NCBI GenBank assembly: GCA_008501655.1
Contig: QQUK01000082.1
Span: forward strand, 1-21,675
Length of the DNA stretch: 21,675 nucleotides
From: Calditrichota bacterium
Lineage (GTDB): Bacteria; Zixibacteria; MSB-5A5; GN15; FEB-12
Reading direction: 5' to 3'
The notes below the pieces were generated by a model that worked only from the letters and a program-made list of their open reading frames with translations, searched no databases and was not told the DNA's origin. Within the stretch, counting starts at the first letter, position 1. Every line of letters starts with the position of its first letter. Below are positions 1 to 6,564 of the stretch, piece after piece. The position numbers were made by a program, and so were the translations under genes.

Positions 1-486
1 ATTTAATTCTGCCTGCTCAAGGTCAGACATCATTGTTACTTTTGATTCGATATTTGTAATTTCATCTAATGTATTGCCTTCGATAATATCCTGCAGGGTG
101 GAGGATGATAAAAACTGGGCGACTATTTTTGCCAGACCCATCAGGGTATAATGCACCGAACAGTTATCAGTATGAATACATTTTTCAAGTTGCCCTGAAA
201 AACGATCACAATGGTTAGAGTCGATTAACGGTCCACCGAGGGCTGTGATGACTTCCAGCAGGTTTATCTCATTCGGTTGACGTGCGATGCAGAATCCGCC
301 CCCTCTTCCGCGTACAGCTGTCACAAGCTGCGACTGACGGAGAATTGAGAGCAATTTTGATGTATAAGGGACAGAAAGCCCTTCTCTTTCCGCAATGTCA
401 GATATAGAAAGCTGACCTTCCATACCCTCTTTAGCAAGGGAAATCAAACAGCGGAGACCGTATTCTTCAAGTGCTGAAATTCTCAT
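1..486 (-). CDS. Rrf2-family transcriptional regulator, IscR/NsrR-like (partial, 3' end off window)
   Basis: I read this directly from the complement of 486 to 1: 162 codons, open to the window edge. The N-terminus MRISALEEYGLRCL followed by SISDIAEREGLSVPYTSKLL is the typical Rrf2 winged helix-turn-helix (about residues 1-60), with the family-typical RGRGGGF wing. Around residues 93-109 three cysteines occur as C-x9-C-x5-C. IscR and NsrR use three cysteines in the same region to ligate an Fe-S cluster, so a cluster-sensing regulator is likely, although the first spacing is longer than the x5 of IscR. The start is supported by AGAGG shortly upstream of the ATG. Rrf2 genes of this kind often precede suf/isc genes, and the downstream neighbour lies outside the window, so I cannot say which regulon it controls. 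Confidence 0.85.
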   Translation of the reverse strand, partial: MRISALEEYGLRCLISLAKEGMEGQLSISDIAEREGLSVPYTSKLLSILRQSQLVTAVRGRGGGFCIARQPNEINLLEVITALGGPLIDSNHCDRFSGQLEKCIHTDNCSVHYTLMGLAKIVAQFLSSSTLQDIIEGNTLDEITNIESKVTMMSDLEQAELN

Positions 487-509
487 TTTAAAAAACCTCT
501 CAAAATCTA

Positions 510-529
510 TAAGTCCAAATAGGGACTAA
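510..529. promoter_or_regulatory. Inverted repeat, candidate autoregulatory operator of the Rrf2 gene
   Basis: TAAGTCC and GGACTAA flank the 6-base centre AAATAG, with one mismatch between the arms. The repeat lies 24 bases upstream of the Rrf2 ATG, where an autoregulatory operator would be expected. Rrf2 proteins of the IscR type bind roughly 25-bp dyads, often with GACT/AGTC cores, and this dyad has AGTCC/GGACT cores. Assigning it to this regulator is inference. Confidence 0.5.
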
Positions 530-628
530 CTATACAAAAAGATTACAAAAATGTAAAGTTTATTTTTTATAACATGAAAAAATCTCTTAAGTTTCCCAAA
601 ATGACAAATTTTCTCTTATTTTTTTCAG

Positions 629-660
629 TTGAAAACCAAAACATAAGTTGTTATATAACA
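629..660 (+). promoter_or_regulatory. Promoter of mntP with palindrome over the -10
   Basis: TTGAAA (629-634), a 17-base spacer, and TATATA (652-657) form a sigma70-like promoter ending 28 bases before the start codon. The -10 is embedded in a perfect 12-bp palindrome, TGTTATATAACA (649-660), a likely place for a repressor or activator such as a metal sensor. The 5' leader is too short to hold a yybP-ykoY manganese riboswitch, which often controls mntP elsewhere. Confidence 0.55.
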
Positions 661-685
661 GTAAATAACAAGGAGATTAGCCGGA

Positions 686-1234
686 TTGGATATATTTAAC
701 GTTTTTGCACTCGCCTTTGCACTCGCTTTTGATGCTTTTGCGGTGGCTATTGCTGTCGGAATTCGACTCGGTTATTTGGAAAAATGGACGATTTTCAGGC
801 TTTCCTTCCATTTTGGCTTCGCTCAGTTCGGGATGCCGATAATCGGCTATCTTGCCGGTGAATATATTTTTGAAATTGTTGGAAGTTACGCAATCTGGCT
901 GGCGGCTGTGATTCTTTTTATTCTTGGGCTCCGCTTAATCTGGGAGCAATTCAAAGATGAAGAAGAACAATGGGACGGTGATCCGACACGGGGAATGAGT
1001 CTGCTGGTGCTGATGTTTGCAACATCTATAGACGCCCTCGCCGCCGGTTTGACATTAGCGCTTGTTGGTGTTGAGATATTATATCCGACTTTGATAATCG
1101 GTGTGGTGGCGGCATCTATGACGATTTTAGGTTTAGTCTTTGGTCGGACTCTTGGATTGAAATTTGGAAAGACCGCTGGTGTAATTGGCGGACTAATCTT
1201 AATCGGTCTGGCTGTGAAGACGGTGATTGGCTGA
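686..1234 (+). CDS. mntP: MntP-type manganese efflux pump
   Basis: This 182-residue protein consists almost entirely of six hydrophobic segments. It has the internal duplication of the MntP/YebN (DUF204) family: the first half carries DAFAVAIAVG near residue 16 and the second half TSIDALAAGLTLA near residue 112, each with the membrane-embedded Asp of the family. MntP exports Mn2+ across the inner membrane. The length matches the family (about 180-190). The start is TTG, placed 10 bases after AAGGAG (670-675), and no ATG is available upstream in frame. The last 36 bases overlap the 3' end of the convergent glycosyltransferase gene. Its neighbour is an Rrf2 regulator gene transcribed divergently. 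Confidence 0.9.
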   Translation: MDIFNVFALAFALAFDAFAVAIAVGIRLGYLEKWTIFRLSFHFGFAQFGMPIIGYLAGEYIFEIVGSYAIWLAAVILFILGLRLIWEQFKDEEEQWDGDPTRGMSLLVLMFATSIDALAAGLTLALVGVEILYPTLIIGVVAASMTILGLVFGRTLGLKFGKTAGVIGGLILIGLAVKTVIG

Positions 1235-2422
1235 TTTTTGATTCAAATAGATTGTAAAAAGTAAAAGCACAAACGGCAGTACCTGCACAAAATATTTCTC
1301 CCAGCCTAAATACGAAAACGGCATCACTACAAAAAAGAAGAGAATCAATAATGATAACAGAAGTTCTGAGTCAAAATTCTTTTCGCTGATTTTCTTAATA
1401 CTTACATTTAAAATCGTAAACAGAATCGGCAGACCGAGCAGTGTCGAAGCGAAAAATATTATCTCAATAATACCGGTCGGTACTTGAAGAAAGACAAGTA
1501 CCTTGTGAAACAGTCCAACTGTATAAACTCCGATGTCGATTGAGTATTTAGAAGGAGAAATCGGAAAATAGTAATAACCCAAAGAACAAAGAGCTGCCGG
1601 TAGTATAATTTTTAAAGATGAGTAGAATTTGTCAGAGAGGAAAAAATATAAAGGGAGCAGATAGATAAAAAGTAATGCAGTATACAAATAGAAATTATCA
1701 ATATGATAGAAAAATCCATCGGTCAGATACATCGCCCGGTATTCATTGTCCGGAGATGTACCACCCCATAAAATAACTAACAATCCATACGGGATTAGTG
1801 ATGCGAGTGTCGCTGAAATCCACTTTACATCAATCTTATCTTTTTCAATCAAATATTTATATCCAAAATAAATCAGGAAAGCAGGGATAGCATAAAGAAT
1901 ATACTGCCTGCAAAGAATTGAACATGCCAATGAAAAAATAAAAAGATACATCTGCTGTTTTCTCATCGCATAATATGCAAGCAGCAAAAAGAATATCGTC
2001 GGCATATCGGTAAATACAAATATCGAAAGACCTACCATATACGGATTCACAACAAGGAACAGGGTAGAGACAACCGAGAGTTTGATATTATCCGTCTCAA
2101 AGTAAAGAATTTTAAAAAAGAGAAGATATGTCGAGATTGCTATCAGAATTGACAAGATACGCAGGGTGAAAAGTTCAAATCCGAACAATTTTCCCCATAA
2201 AGCATAGATGATAAATGGTAAAGGAGTCGACATCTGCCGGTAATGTTTTAATAGGTCTAGAGAAAAATTATCACCAAAATTCAACACAGATGCATACAAT
2301 CTAATCTCATCACCCCATGGTTGACGAATATGAATTTCTCCGATATATGCGACAATGATTTCAAAAATTGTAATAATTATACTTACTATCAGTAAATATT
2401 TGTGTGATTTTTTCATACTCAT
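1199..2422 (-). CDS. GT39/PMT-like integral membrane glycosyltransferase
   Basis: The protein has 407 residues and about ten or more hydrophobic helices. After the first helix, the periplasmic loop contains QPWGDEIRLYASV, matching the acidic DE motif that GT-C enzymes (dolichyl-phosphate mannosyltransferase, ArnT, PF13231-like) use to bind the polyprenyl-phosphate sugar donor and metal. Such enzymes transfer a sugar from a lipid carrier to lipid, glycan or protein on the outer face of the inner membrane. The donor and acceptor cannot be read here. No strong ribosome-binding site precedes either in-frame ATG (2422 or 2416). The C-terminal ten or so residues are encoded antisense to the end of mntP, and no terminator separates the two genes. 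The assignment to the GT-C superfamily is good; a precise function is not available. Confidence 0.7.
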   Translation of the reverse strand: MSMKKSHKYLLIVSIIITIFEIIVAYIGEIHIRQPWGDEIRLYASVLNFGDNFSLDLLKHYRQMSTPLPFIIYALWGKLFGFELFTLRILSILIAISTYLLFFKILYFETDNIKLSVVSTLFLVVNPYMVGLSIFVFTDMPTIFFLLLAYYAMRKQQMYLFIFSLACSILCRQYILYAIPAFLIYFGYKYLIEKDKIDVKWISATLASLIPYGLLVILWGGTSPDNEYRAMYLTDGFFYHIDNFYLYTALLFIYLLPLYFFLSDKFYSSLKIILPAALCSLGYYYFPISPSKYSIDIGVYTVGLFHKVLVFLQVPTGIIEIIFFASTLLGLPILFTILNVSIKKISEKNFDSELLLSLLILFFFVVMPFSYLGWEKYFVQVLPFVLLLFTIYLNQKSANHRLHSQTD

Positions 2423-2474
2423 AAATCAATATAACTTGTTTACTCATAACAGGAAATCAAAAAAATAGAAGACA

Positions 2475-2486
2475 AAATGTACATTT
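2475..2486. promoter_or_regulatory. 12-bp palindrome upstream of the glycosyltransferase gene
   Basis: AAATGTACATTT is a perfect palindrome 53 bases upstream of the glycosyltransferase start and 26 bases upstream of the -35 of the divergent attenuator promoter. It could be an operator for either gene. Its AT-rich composition means chance is a real alternative. Confidence 0.3.
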
Positions 2487-2511
2487 AATACAATTTTAAT
2501 TAAAAAAGTTA

Positions 2512-2540
2512 TTGACAATTCCATGACAATCAGGTAAAAT
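2512..2540 (+). promoter_or_regulatory. Strong sigma70-like promoter of the attenuator leader
   Basis: TTGACA (2512-2517), a spacer of exactly 17 bases, and TAAAAT (2535-2540) is a near-consensus promoter, predicting a start near 2547. The first gene with a long ORF begins at 2843, so the transcript has a leader of about 295 bases. Confidence 0.8.
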
Positions 2541-2620
2541 CTGAAACAAACGTAAACCTTTAACCGTAGACTGGGATTATGAGCGGCATACGCTGACATA
2601 GCTACATAGGAGTTTTTTTG

Positions 2621-2704
2621 ATGAACAAGCTTTGGCAAAATAATACAGTACCGGTATATCCGGGATTCCATAGATGCGGTGGAGGTACGCGCCTCACCAT
2701 ATAA
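2621..2704 (+). CDS. 27-residue leader peptide of the attenuator
   Basis: The ORF starts with ATG eight bases after AGGAG and ends at TAA (2702-2704), encoding 27 residues: MNKLWQNNTVPVYPGFHRCG through GGTRLTI (residues 21-27). It is not a family I recognise. It has no signal peptide and no hydrophobic stretch, which fits a regulatory leader better than a secreted product. Codons 18-26 coincide with the antiterminator 5' arm and with a hairpin, so a ribosome position in this ORF directly decides RNA folding. If ribosomes pause at the last codons, the hairpin is opened while bases 2672-2683 are released behind the ribosome, which allows antitermination. The alternative, a small exported peptide substrate of the following transporter, is less likely but not excluded. 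Confidence 0.7.
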   Translation: MNKLWQNNTVPVYPGFHRCGGGTRLTI

Positions 2705-2744
2705 CTGACTATTTATAATTGATATAAATTTGTCCGCCGCATCT
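2672..2744 (+). promoter_or_regulatory. Antiterminator pairing and competing hairpin
   Basis: AGATGCGGTGGA (2672-2683) can pair with TCCGCCGCATCT (2733-2744) over 12 consecutive positions with a single G-U, which removes the 5' arm of the terminator. A competing hairpin pairs GGTG-AGG (2678-2685, one bulged G) with CCTCACC (2692-2698) and would block that pairing. The default fold is therefore hairpin plus terminator (off), and the alternative is the antiterminator (on). Confidence 0.75.
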
Positions 2745-2771
2745 CAAAATACGAGGTTCGGCGGTTTTTTT
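2734..2771 (+). terminator. Attenuator terminator upstream of the ABC genes
   Basis: CCGCCGCATCTC (2734-2745), a 7-base loop, and GAGGTTCGGCGG (2753-2764) form 11 pairs with one mismatch, followed by seven T (2765-2771). It lies 71 bases before the first ABC gene, on the same strand and after a promoter, so it must act conditionally if the operon is to be expressed. No second good promoter was seen between it and 2843. Confidence 0.85.
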
Positions 2772-2842
2772 ATGGAAGAAAACAGAAATGTTGAGCCTCT
2801 CGATGCGTAAAATGTAACGAGATAAGAAACAAGGAATAGAAA

Positions 2843-4642
2843 ATGACAGCGGATTTTTATGAAAATGAAAAATTGGAAGGTGCCGAGGAGCAGATCAGCT
2901 ACCGGGAAGCATTTGCCAAACTTATTCCGTACTTAAAAGAACATACAAAAGGCTTGATAATCTGTTTGATCCTCTTGACCGGAGGTACCTTACTTTCCTT
3001 ATACTGGCCGAAACTGCTTAGGGATGCCTTAGATATCAATTTAGCTGAAAATGATGTCAAAGGATTGATATACACTGTTATCGCCATTGGTCTCATACAG
3101 CTTACTACAATCATCGTGCAGTACATTATGAGAATCAAACTTGAGATAATCGGGCAGGATGTGATGCTTTCGTTAAAACGAAGAGTTTTTCATCATATTC
3201 TCTCTCTCGATGTCTCTTATTTTGATAAAAATCCGGTAGGGCGACTGATGGCTCGAGTTGAATCGGATGCTGAGGCATTACGAATGATGTTCACAAACAC
3301 AATCGTATTGATAGTCGGAGATATAATACTGATTACCGGCATCTACTCGCTTCTCTTTTACTTTAACTGGAAGCTTGCTTCGATTCTGTTTATCAACGTC
3401 CCGATTATTGCGGTGATGGTCTATATCTTTCATAAAAAGACAACACCGAAATTTTATGAGGTCCGAAGAAAAATGGCAGAGGTAACTGCTCTGCTTGCTG
3501 AATTTCTGCATGGAATGTCTATTGTTCAGATATTTCACTCCGGAGCGTATGCCAGAAAAAGAGTTGATGATGCCAATAAATCGAAATTTGATGATGATGC
3601 CTATGTAAATATTGCCGTCATTCTCTTTTTCAACTCGGTATTTTTCTTTGAGTATGTGAAAATCGGTTTGATACTTATTCTGGGTCCGATTTTTGGTATC
3701 TCATTCGGAACGATTGTGATGTTTATTATCTATGTCTGGCGTTCGTTTGAACCGATTTGGAGAACCTCCGAACAGCTTTCAACTTTCCAGAAAGCAATCG
3801 CCGGTTCTAAACGAATTTTTGCTCTTCTTTCCGAAGAACCGAGAATTACAGAGCCGGAAAATGCTGTCCAATGGGATGGATTGAATGAATCAGTTGAGTT
3901 TGAAAATGTAACTTTTTCCTATACAGATGATGATAACTACGTACTAAAAAACGTAAGTTTCAAAATCGAAAAAGGAAAACGGGTTGCTTTAGTCGGTGTT
4001 ACCGGTGGTGGTAAATCGACTGTGATTTCACTCCTGCTCAGGTACTATGACCCGCAGCAGGGAAGAGTCTTGATTGACGGAAAAGATATTCGGACGATCC
4101 CGACATTTGAATTCAGAAGTAAATTTGCTTTGGTGCTCCAGGATATAGTTTTGTTCCCCGGCAATATTGAAACAAATGTCTCTTTGGAATCGGAAAAAGT
4201 TACAACCGAAGAGGTCCGGAATGCTTGTGAAACAGTCAAAGCGGATACATTTATTTCGAAACTGAAAGAACAATATGCTACCGAAGTATCCGAAAAAGGC
4301 TCCAACTTCAGTCGCGGTGAAAGACAATTATTGTCTTTTGCACGGGCACTGGTTGTGAATCCGGATCTCCTGATTCTGGATGAAGCAACGTCATCGGTCG
4401 ACCCGGAAACAGAACGGATGATTCAGGAGTCATTGACAAAACTGATGGAAGGCAGAACCTCATTGATTATTGCGCACAGATTATCAACGATACTTGATGC
4501 AGATGAAATCCTGGTCCTCAAGCAGGGTGAAATAATCGAGCGCGGTACTCATCTGGAATTGATCCAGCAGAACGGATATTACTCGGATCTTTTCCATCTG
4601 CAGTTTAAAAATAATAATGGAGAATTAGCTGATGCTGTCTAA
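2843..4642 (+). CDS. Heterodimeric ABC exporter subunit with catalytic Glu (BmrD/TM288-like)
   Basis: A 599-residue half transporter: an N-terminal six-helix exporter domain (about 35-320) and a nucleotide-binding domain (about 350-585). Visible motifs are Walker A GVTGGGKST (385-393), Q-loop Gln433, Walker B ILDE with catalytic Glu514, and switch His545. The signature motif is degenerate, FSRGE (489-493) in place of LSGGQ. In heterodimeric exporters this subunit supplies the active Walker site and the poor signature, and it needs a partner with a good signature, which the next gene provides. AAGGAA lies six bases before the ATG, and the gene overlaps the next by 11 bases. Family knowledge points to multidrug or lipid-like substrates exported across the inner membrane. 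The attenuator upstream suggests induction by translation inhibitors. Confidence 0.9.
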   Translation: MTADFYENEKLEGAEEQISYREAFAKLIPYLKEHTKGLIICLILLTGGTLLSLYWPKLLRDALDINLAENDVKGLIYTVIAIGLIQLTTIIVQYIMRIKLEIIGQDVMLSLKRRVFHHILSLDVSYFDKNPVGRLMARVESDAEALRMMFTNTIVLIVGDIILITGIYSLLFYFNWKLASILFINVPIIAVMVYIFHKKTTPKFYEVRRKMAEVTALLAEFLHGMSIVQIFHSGAYARKRVDDANKSKFDDDAYVNIAVILFFNSVFFFEYVKIGLILILGPIFGISFGTIVMFIIYVWRSFEPIWRTSEQLSTFQKAIAGSKRIFALLSEEPRITEPENAVQWDGLNESVEFENVTFSYTDDDNYVLKNVSFKIEKGKRVALVGVTGGGKSTVISLLLRYYDPQQGRVLIDGKDIRTIPTFEFRSKFALVLQDIVLFPGNIETNVSLESEKVTTEEVRNACETVKADTFISKLKEQYATEVSEKGSNFSRGERQLLSFARALVVNPDLLILDEATSSVDPETERMIQESLTKLMEGRTSLIIAHRLSTILDADEILVLKQGEIIERGTHLELIQQNGYYSDLFHLQFKNNNGELADAV

Positions 4643-6425
4643 AATAAAATGGTTATGGCAATATTATAAAAAGCATAAAATCGTGCTTTCTATACTATTG
4701 TTCCTGACCCCGATACAGGTAATGTTTCAGGTATCGATACCAAGAATGATCGATTTTACTATTGATTTTCTGGATAATCAAAAAGTTCCGGACGATGCAT
4801 TTGCCGAATGGCTTGCTTCAACCGGGTCGATATTTGATTTGTCACCGGCGTTCAGTTTTGGGCTTGCTTTTATCGGTCTTGGACTGATTGCTTCGATTTT
4901 GTATTTTATTGTACAAAGTCGCCGGGCGTGGATGAACCTGAAACTTGAATGGATGTTTCGGCAGGAAGCATTTGATAAGATTACAACCAAGGGACCGGAC
5001 TTTTTTAATATGTTCAGAACCGGTGATCTTGTCACACGAATGACTGATGATGTTGCTGAAAAATTATCCTGGTTTGCCTGCTCCGGTATATTCCGGTTGT
5101 ATGAAGCACTGTTGATGGTATCGTTTACGATAACGATGATGGTCTTTATCGACCCGATGCTGACTTTGTGGGCGGTCGGACCACTTCCGATATTAATTAT
5201 AATCTTTTTTAAAAGTTCATCCTTACTGGATAAAAGGTATGACCATCTTCAAAGTCGGATTTCAGTTTTTAATGATATTATGGAATCCTGTTTTTCCGGA
5301 ATTCGGGTGATAAAAGCGTATGTTCGGGAAAAAGCACAAAAGGATAAATTCGAGGATGCTGCTCTTGACAGACAGAAAGCAGAGGTCGACGCTGTCAAAG
5401 TACATACAATTATCGATTCGATGTATATGTATATCTGGCAGTTCTCGATTCTGATTATTCTGATAGCAGGCGGTATCTTTGTTATCAATGGAGATATGTC
5501 ACGAGGCAAGCTCGGTTCGTTTATCTTTTATACGGTCTGGCTTGTTTTTCCGATGTTTGATATCGGACAATTTCTGGTAAAGTCACGTCAGTCGGCTGTT
5601 TCAATTAACCGGCTCCTTGAGCTTGAAAAAGTCAAACCGCTTGTTCAGGATTCAGCCAATGGAAACGGTATTAAAAATCTGACCGGTGATATTTCATTTG
5701 AGAATGTATCATTTACATTCCCGGGATTAGACCGCAATATTATTGATAATATTTCATTTGAAATACCTAAAGGCTCAACCATTGCTTTAGTCGGTACTGT
5801 AGGTTCCGGGAAAAGCTGGCTGGTCAACATGCTTCCCCGACTCGTTGAACCGACTGGGGGAGAGATTAAAATCAACGGTCATCCCCTGAACAAATATTCG
5901 CTGGCTGATTTGCGTCAGTCGATTGGATATGTTCCGCAGGAACCGATTCTCTTTTCGGATACAATCAGGAATAATATCCTGATGGGCAGAGAAGGGGTTT
6001 CCGAAGATTTGTTAGACTGGGCAATTGATGTTTCTCAGTTTAAACGGGAGATTAACTCATTTCCGGGAGGGCTTGAAACATTTATAGGTACCCGCGGAAT
6101 GTCTATCTCCGGTGGACAGAAACAGCGCCTGGGACTTGCCAGAGCTCTGGTCGGTAAACCGCATATTCTGATCTTAGATGACTGTACTTCAGCCCTTGAT
6201 TCTAATACTGAATCAGCTTTATGGGACAGACTTCATGAAGTCCTTCCGGATATGACAGCAATCTTGATAACCCATCGTCCGGATACACTTGAAAAAGCGG
6301 ATATGGTATATGTCCTTGAAAATGGACAAGTTATCGAGAATGGTCTGCATGCTTCGTTAATAGCTGATAAAACCCGCTATGCGAAGATATATAAACGACT
6401 GCAGCTTGCTGAAGCTGTGAAATAA
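4632..6425 (+). CDS. Heterodimeric ABC exporter subunit with degenerate catalytic site (BmrC/TM287-like)
   Basis: A 597-residue half transporter with a six-helix domain (about 18-320) and a nucleotide-binding domain (about 355-590). Walker A is GTVGSGKS (388-395), Q-loop Gln436, the signature ISGGQ (492-496) is canonical, and the switch is His548. The catalytic Glu after Walker B is replaced by Asp517 (LILDDCTS), the hallmark of the degenerate site in TM287 and BmrC. It thus complements the preceding subunit: canonical site = Walker motifs of the first protein plus signature of this one. The ATG sits nine bases after GGAG (4619-4622), inside the end of the previous gene, so translation is probably coupled. 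The order (Glu subunit first) is the reverse of bmrCD in Bacillus subtilis. Substrate unknown. Confidence 0.9.
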   Translation: MLSKIKWLWQYYKKHKIVLSILLFLTPIQVMFQVSIPRMIDFTIDFLDNQKVPDDAFAEWLASTGSIFDLSPAFSFGLAFIGLGLIASILYFIVQSRRAWMNLKLEWMFRQEAFDKITTKGPDFFNMFRTGDLVTRMTDDVAEKLSWFACSGIFRLYEALLMVSFTITMMVFIDPMLTLWAVGPLPILIIIFFKSSSLLDKRYDHLQSRISVFNDIMESCFSGIRVIKAYVREKAQKDKFEDAALDRQKAEVDAVKVHTIIDSMYMYIWQFSILIILIAGGIFVINGDMSRGKLGSFIFYTVWLVFPMFDIGQFLVKSRQSAVSINRLLELEKVKPLVQDSANGNGIKNLTGDISFENVSFTFPGLDRNIIDNISFEIPKGSTIALVGTVGSGKSWLVNMLPRLVEPTGGEIKINGHPLNKYSLADLRQSIGYVPQEPILFSDTIRNNILMGREGVSEDLLDWAIDVSQFKREINSFPGGLETFIGTRGMSISGGQKQRLGLARALVGKPHILILDDCTSALDSNTESALWDRLHEVLPDMTAILITHRPDTLEKADMVYVLENGQVIENGLHASLIADKTRYAKIYKRLQLAEAVK

Positions 6426-6427
6426 AA

Positions 6428-6457
6428 AATCGGGAGTTTTTAGCTCCCGATTATTTT
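6428..6457 (+). terminator. Terminator of the ABC operon
   Basis: AATCGGGAG (6428-6436) pairs perfectly with CTCCCGATT (6444-6452) around a 7-base loop, starting two bases after the TAA. The following tract, ATTTTAT, is a modest U-run. Confidence 0.7.
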
Positions 6458-6462
6458 ATCTT

Positions 6463-6494
6463 TTGACAATTCCCCTCTTTATATCGTTTATACT
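6463..6494 (+). promoter_or_regulatory. Candidate promoter of the YCF48-like lipoprotein gene
   Basis: A consensus TTGACA (6463-6468) is followed by TATACT (6489-6494), but the spacer is 20 bases, longer than ideal. It is the only promoter-like pair in the 139-base gap after the ABC terminator. Confidence 0.4.
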
Positions 6495-6564
6495 TTAAAT
6501 CATCAATTTTCATGGAACGAAAAATTTTGATTACTGTTATTGATACTAAAGAGAAGGATTTTAT

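Larger units (their letters stand above)
2547..2771 (+). promoter_or_regulatory. Ribosome-controlled transcription attenuator leader of the ABC exporter operon
   Basis: This stretch holds, in order: a stem-loop at 2566-2605 (GTAG/CTAC, TATG/CATA and AGCG/CGCT pairs), the ribosome-binding site AGGAG (2608-2612), a 27-codon ORF (2621-2704), a hairpin at the end of that ORF (2678-2698), and an intrinsic terminator (2734-2771). The 5' arm of the ORF hairpin overlaps a segment complementary to the 5' arm of the terminator, so the structures are mutually exclusive. The logic matches translation-dependent attenuators ahead of drug exporters, best known from bmrB-bmrCD in Bacillus subtilis. I searched it by eye for known riboswitch cores and recognised none. 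Confidence 0.75.

Noticed and set aside
2444..2671. 75-codon minus-strand ORF opposite the attenuator leader
   Set aside because: No ribosome-binding site, unlikely composition, no family resemblance, and it runs antisense to a well-supported leader with promoter, leader ORF and structured RNA.
2547..2771. 6S RNA, tmRNA, or a known riboswitch in the leader
   Set aside because: None of the core motifs I know for these RNAs is visible, and a translated ORF with competing hairpins explains the region better.
2772..2810. 12-codon plus-strand ORF (ATG to TAA) just after the attenuator terminator
   Set aside because: It is preceded only by the T-tract, with no ribosome-binding site, and no structure depends on it.
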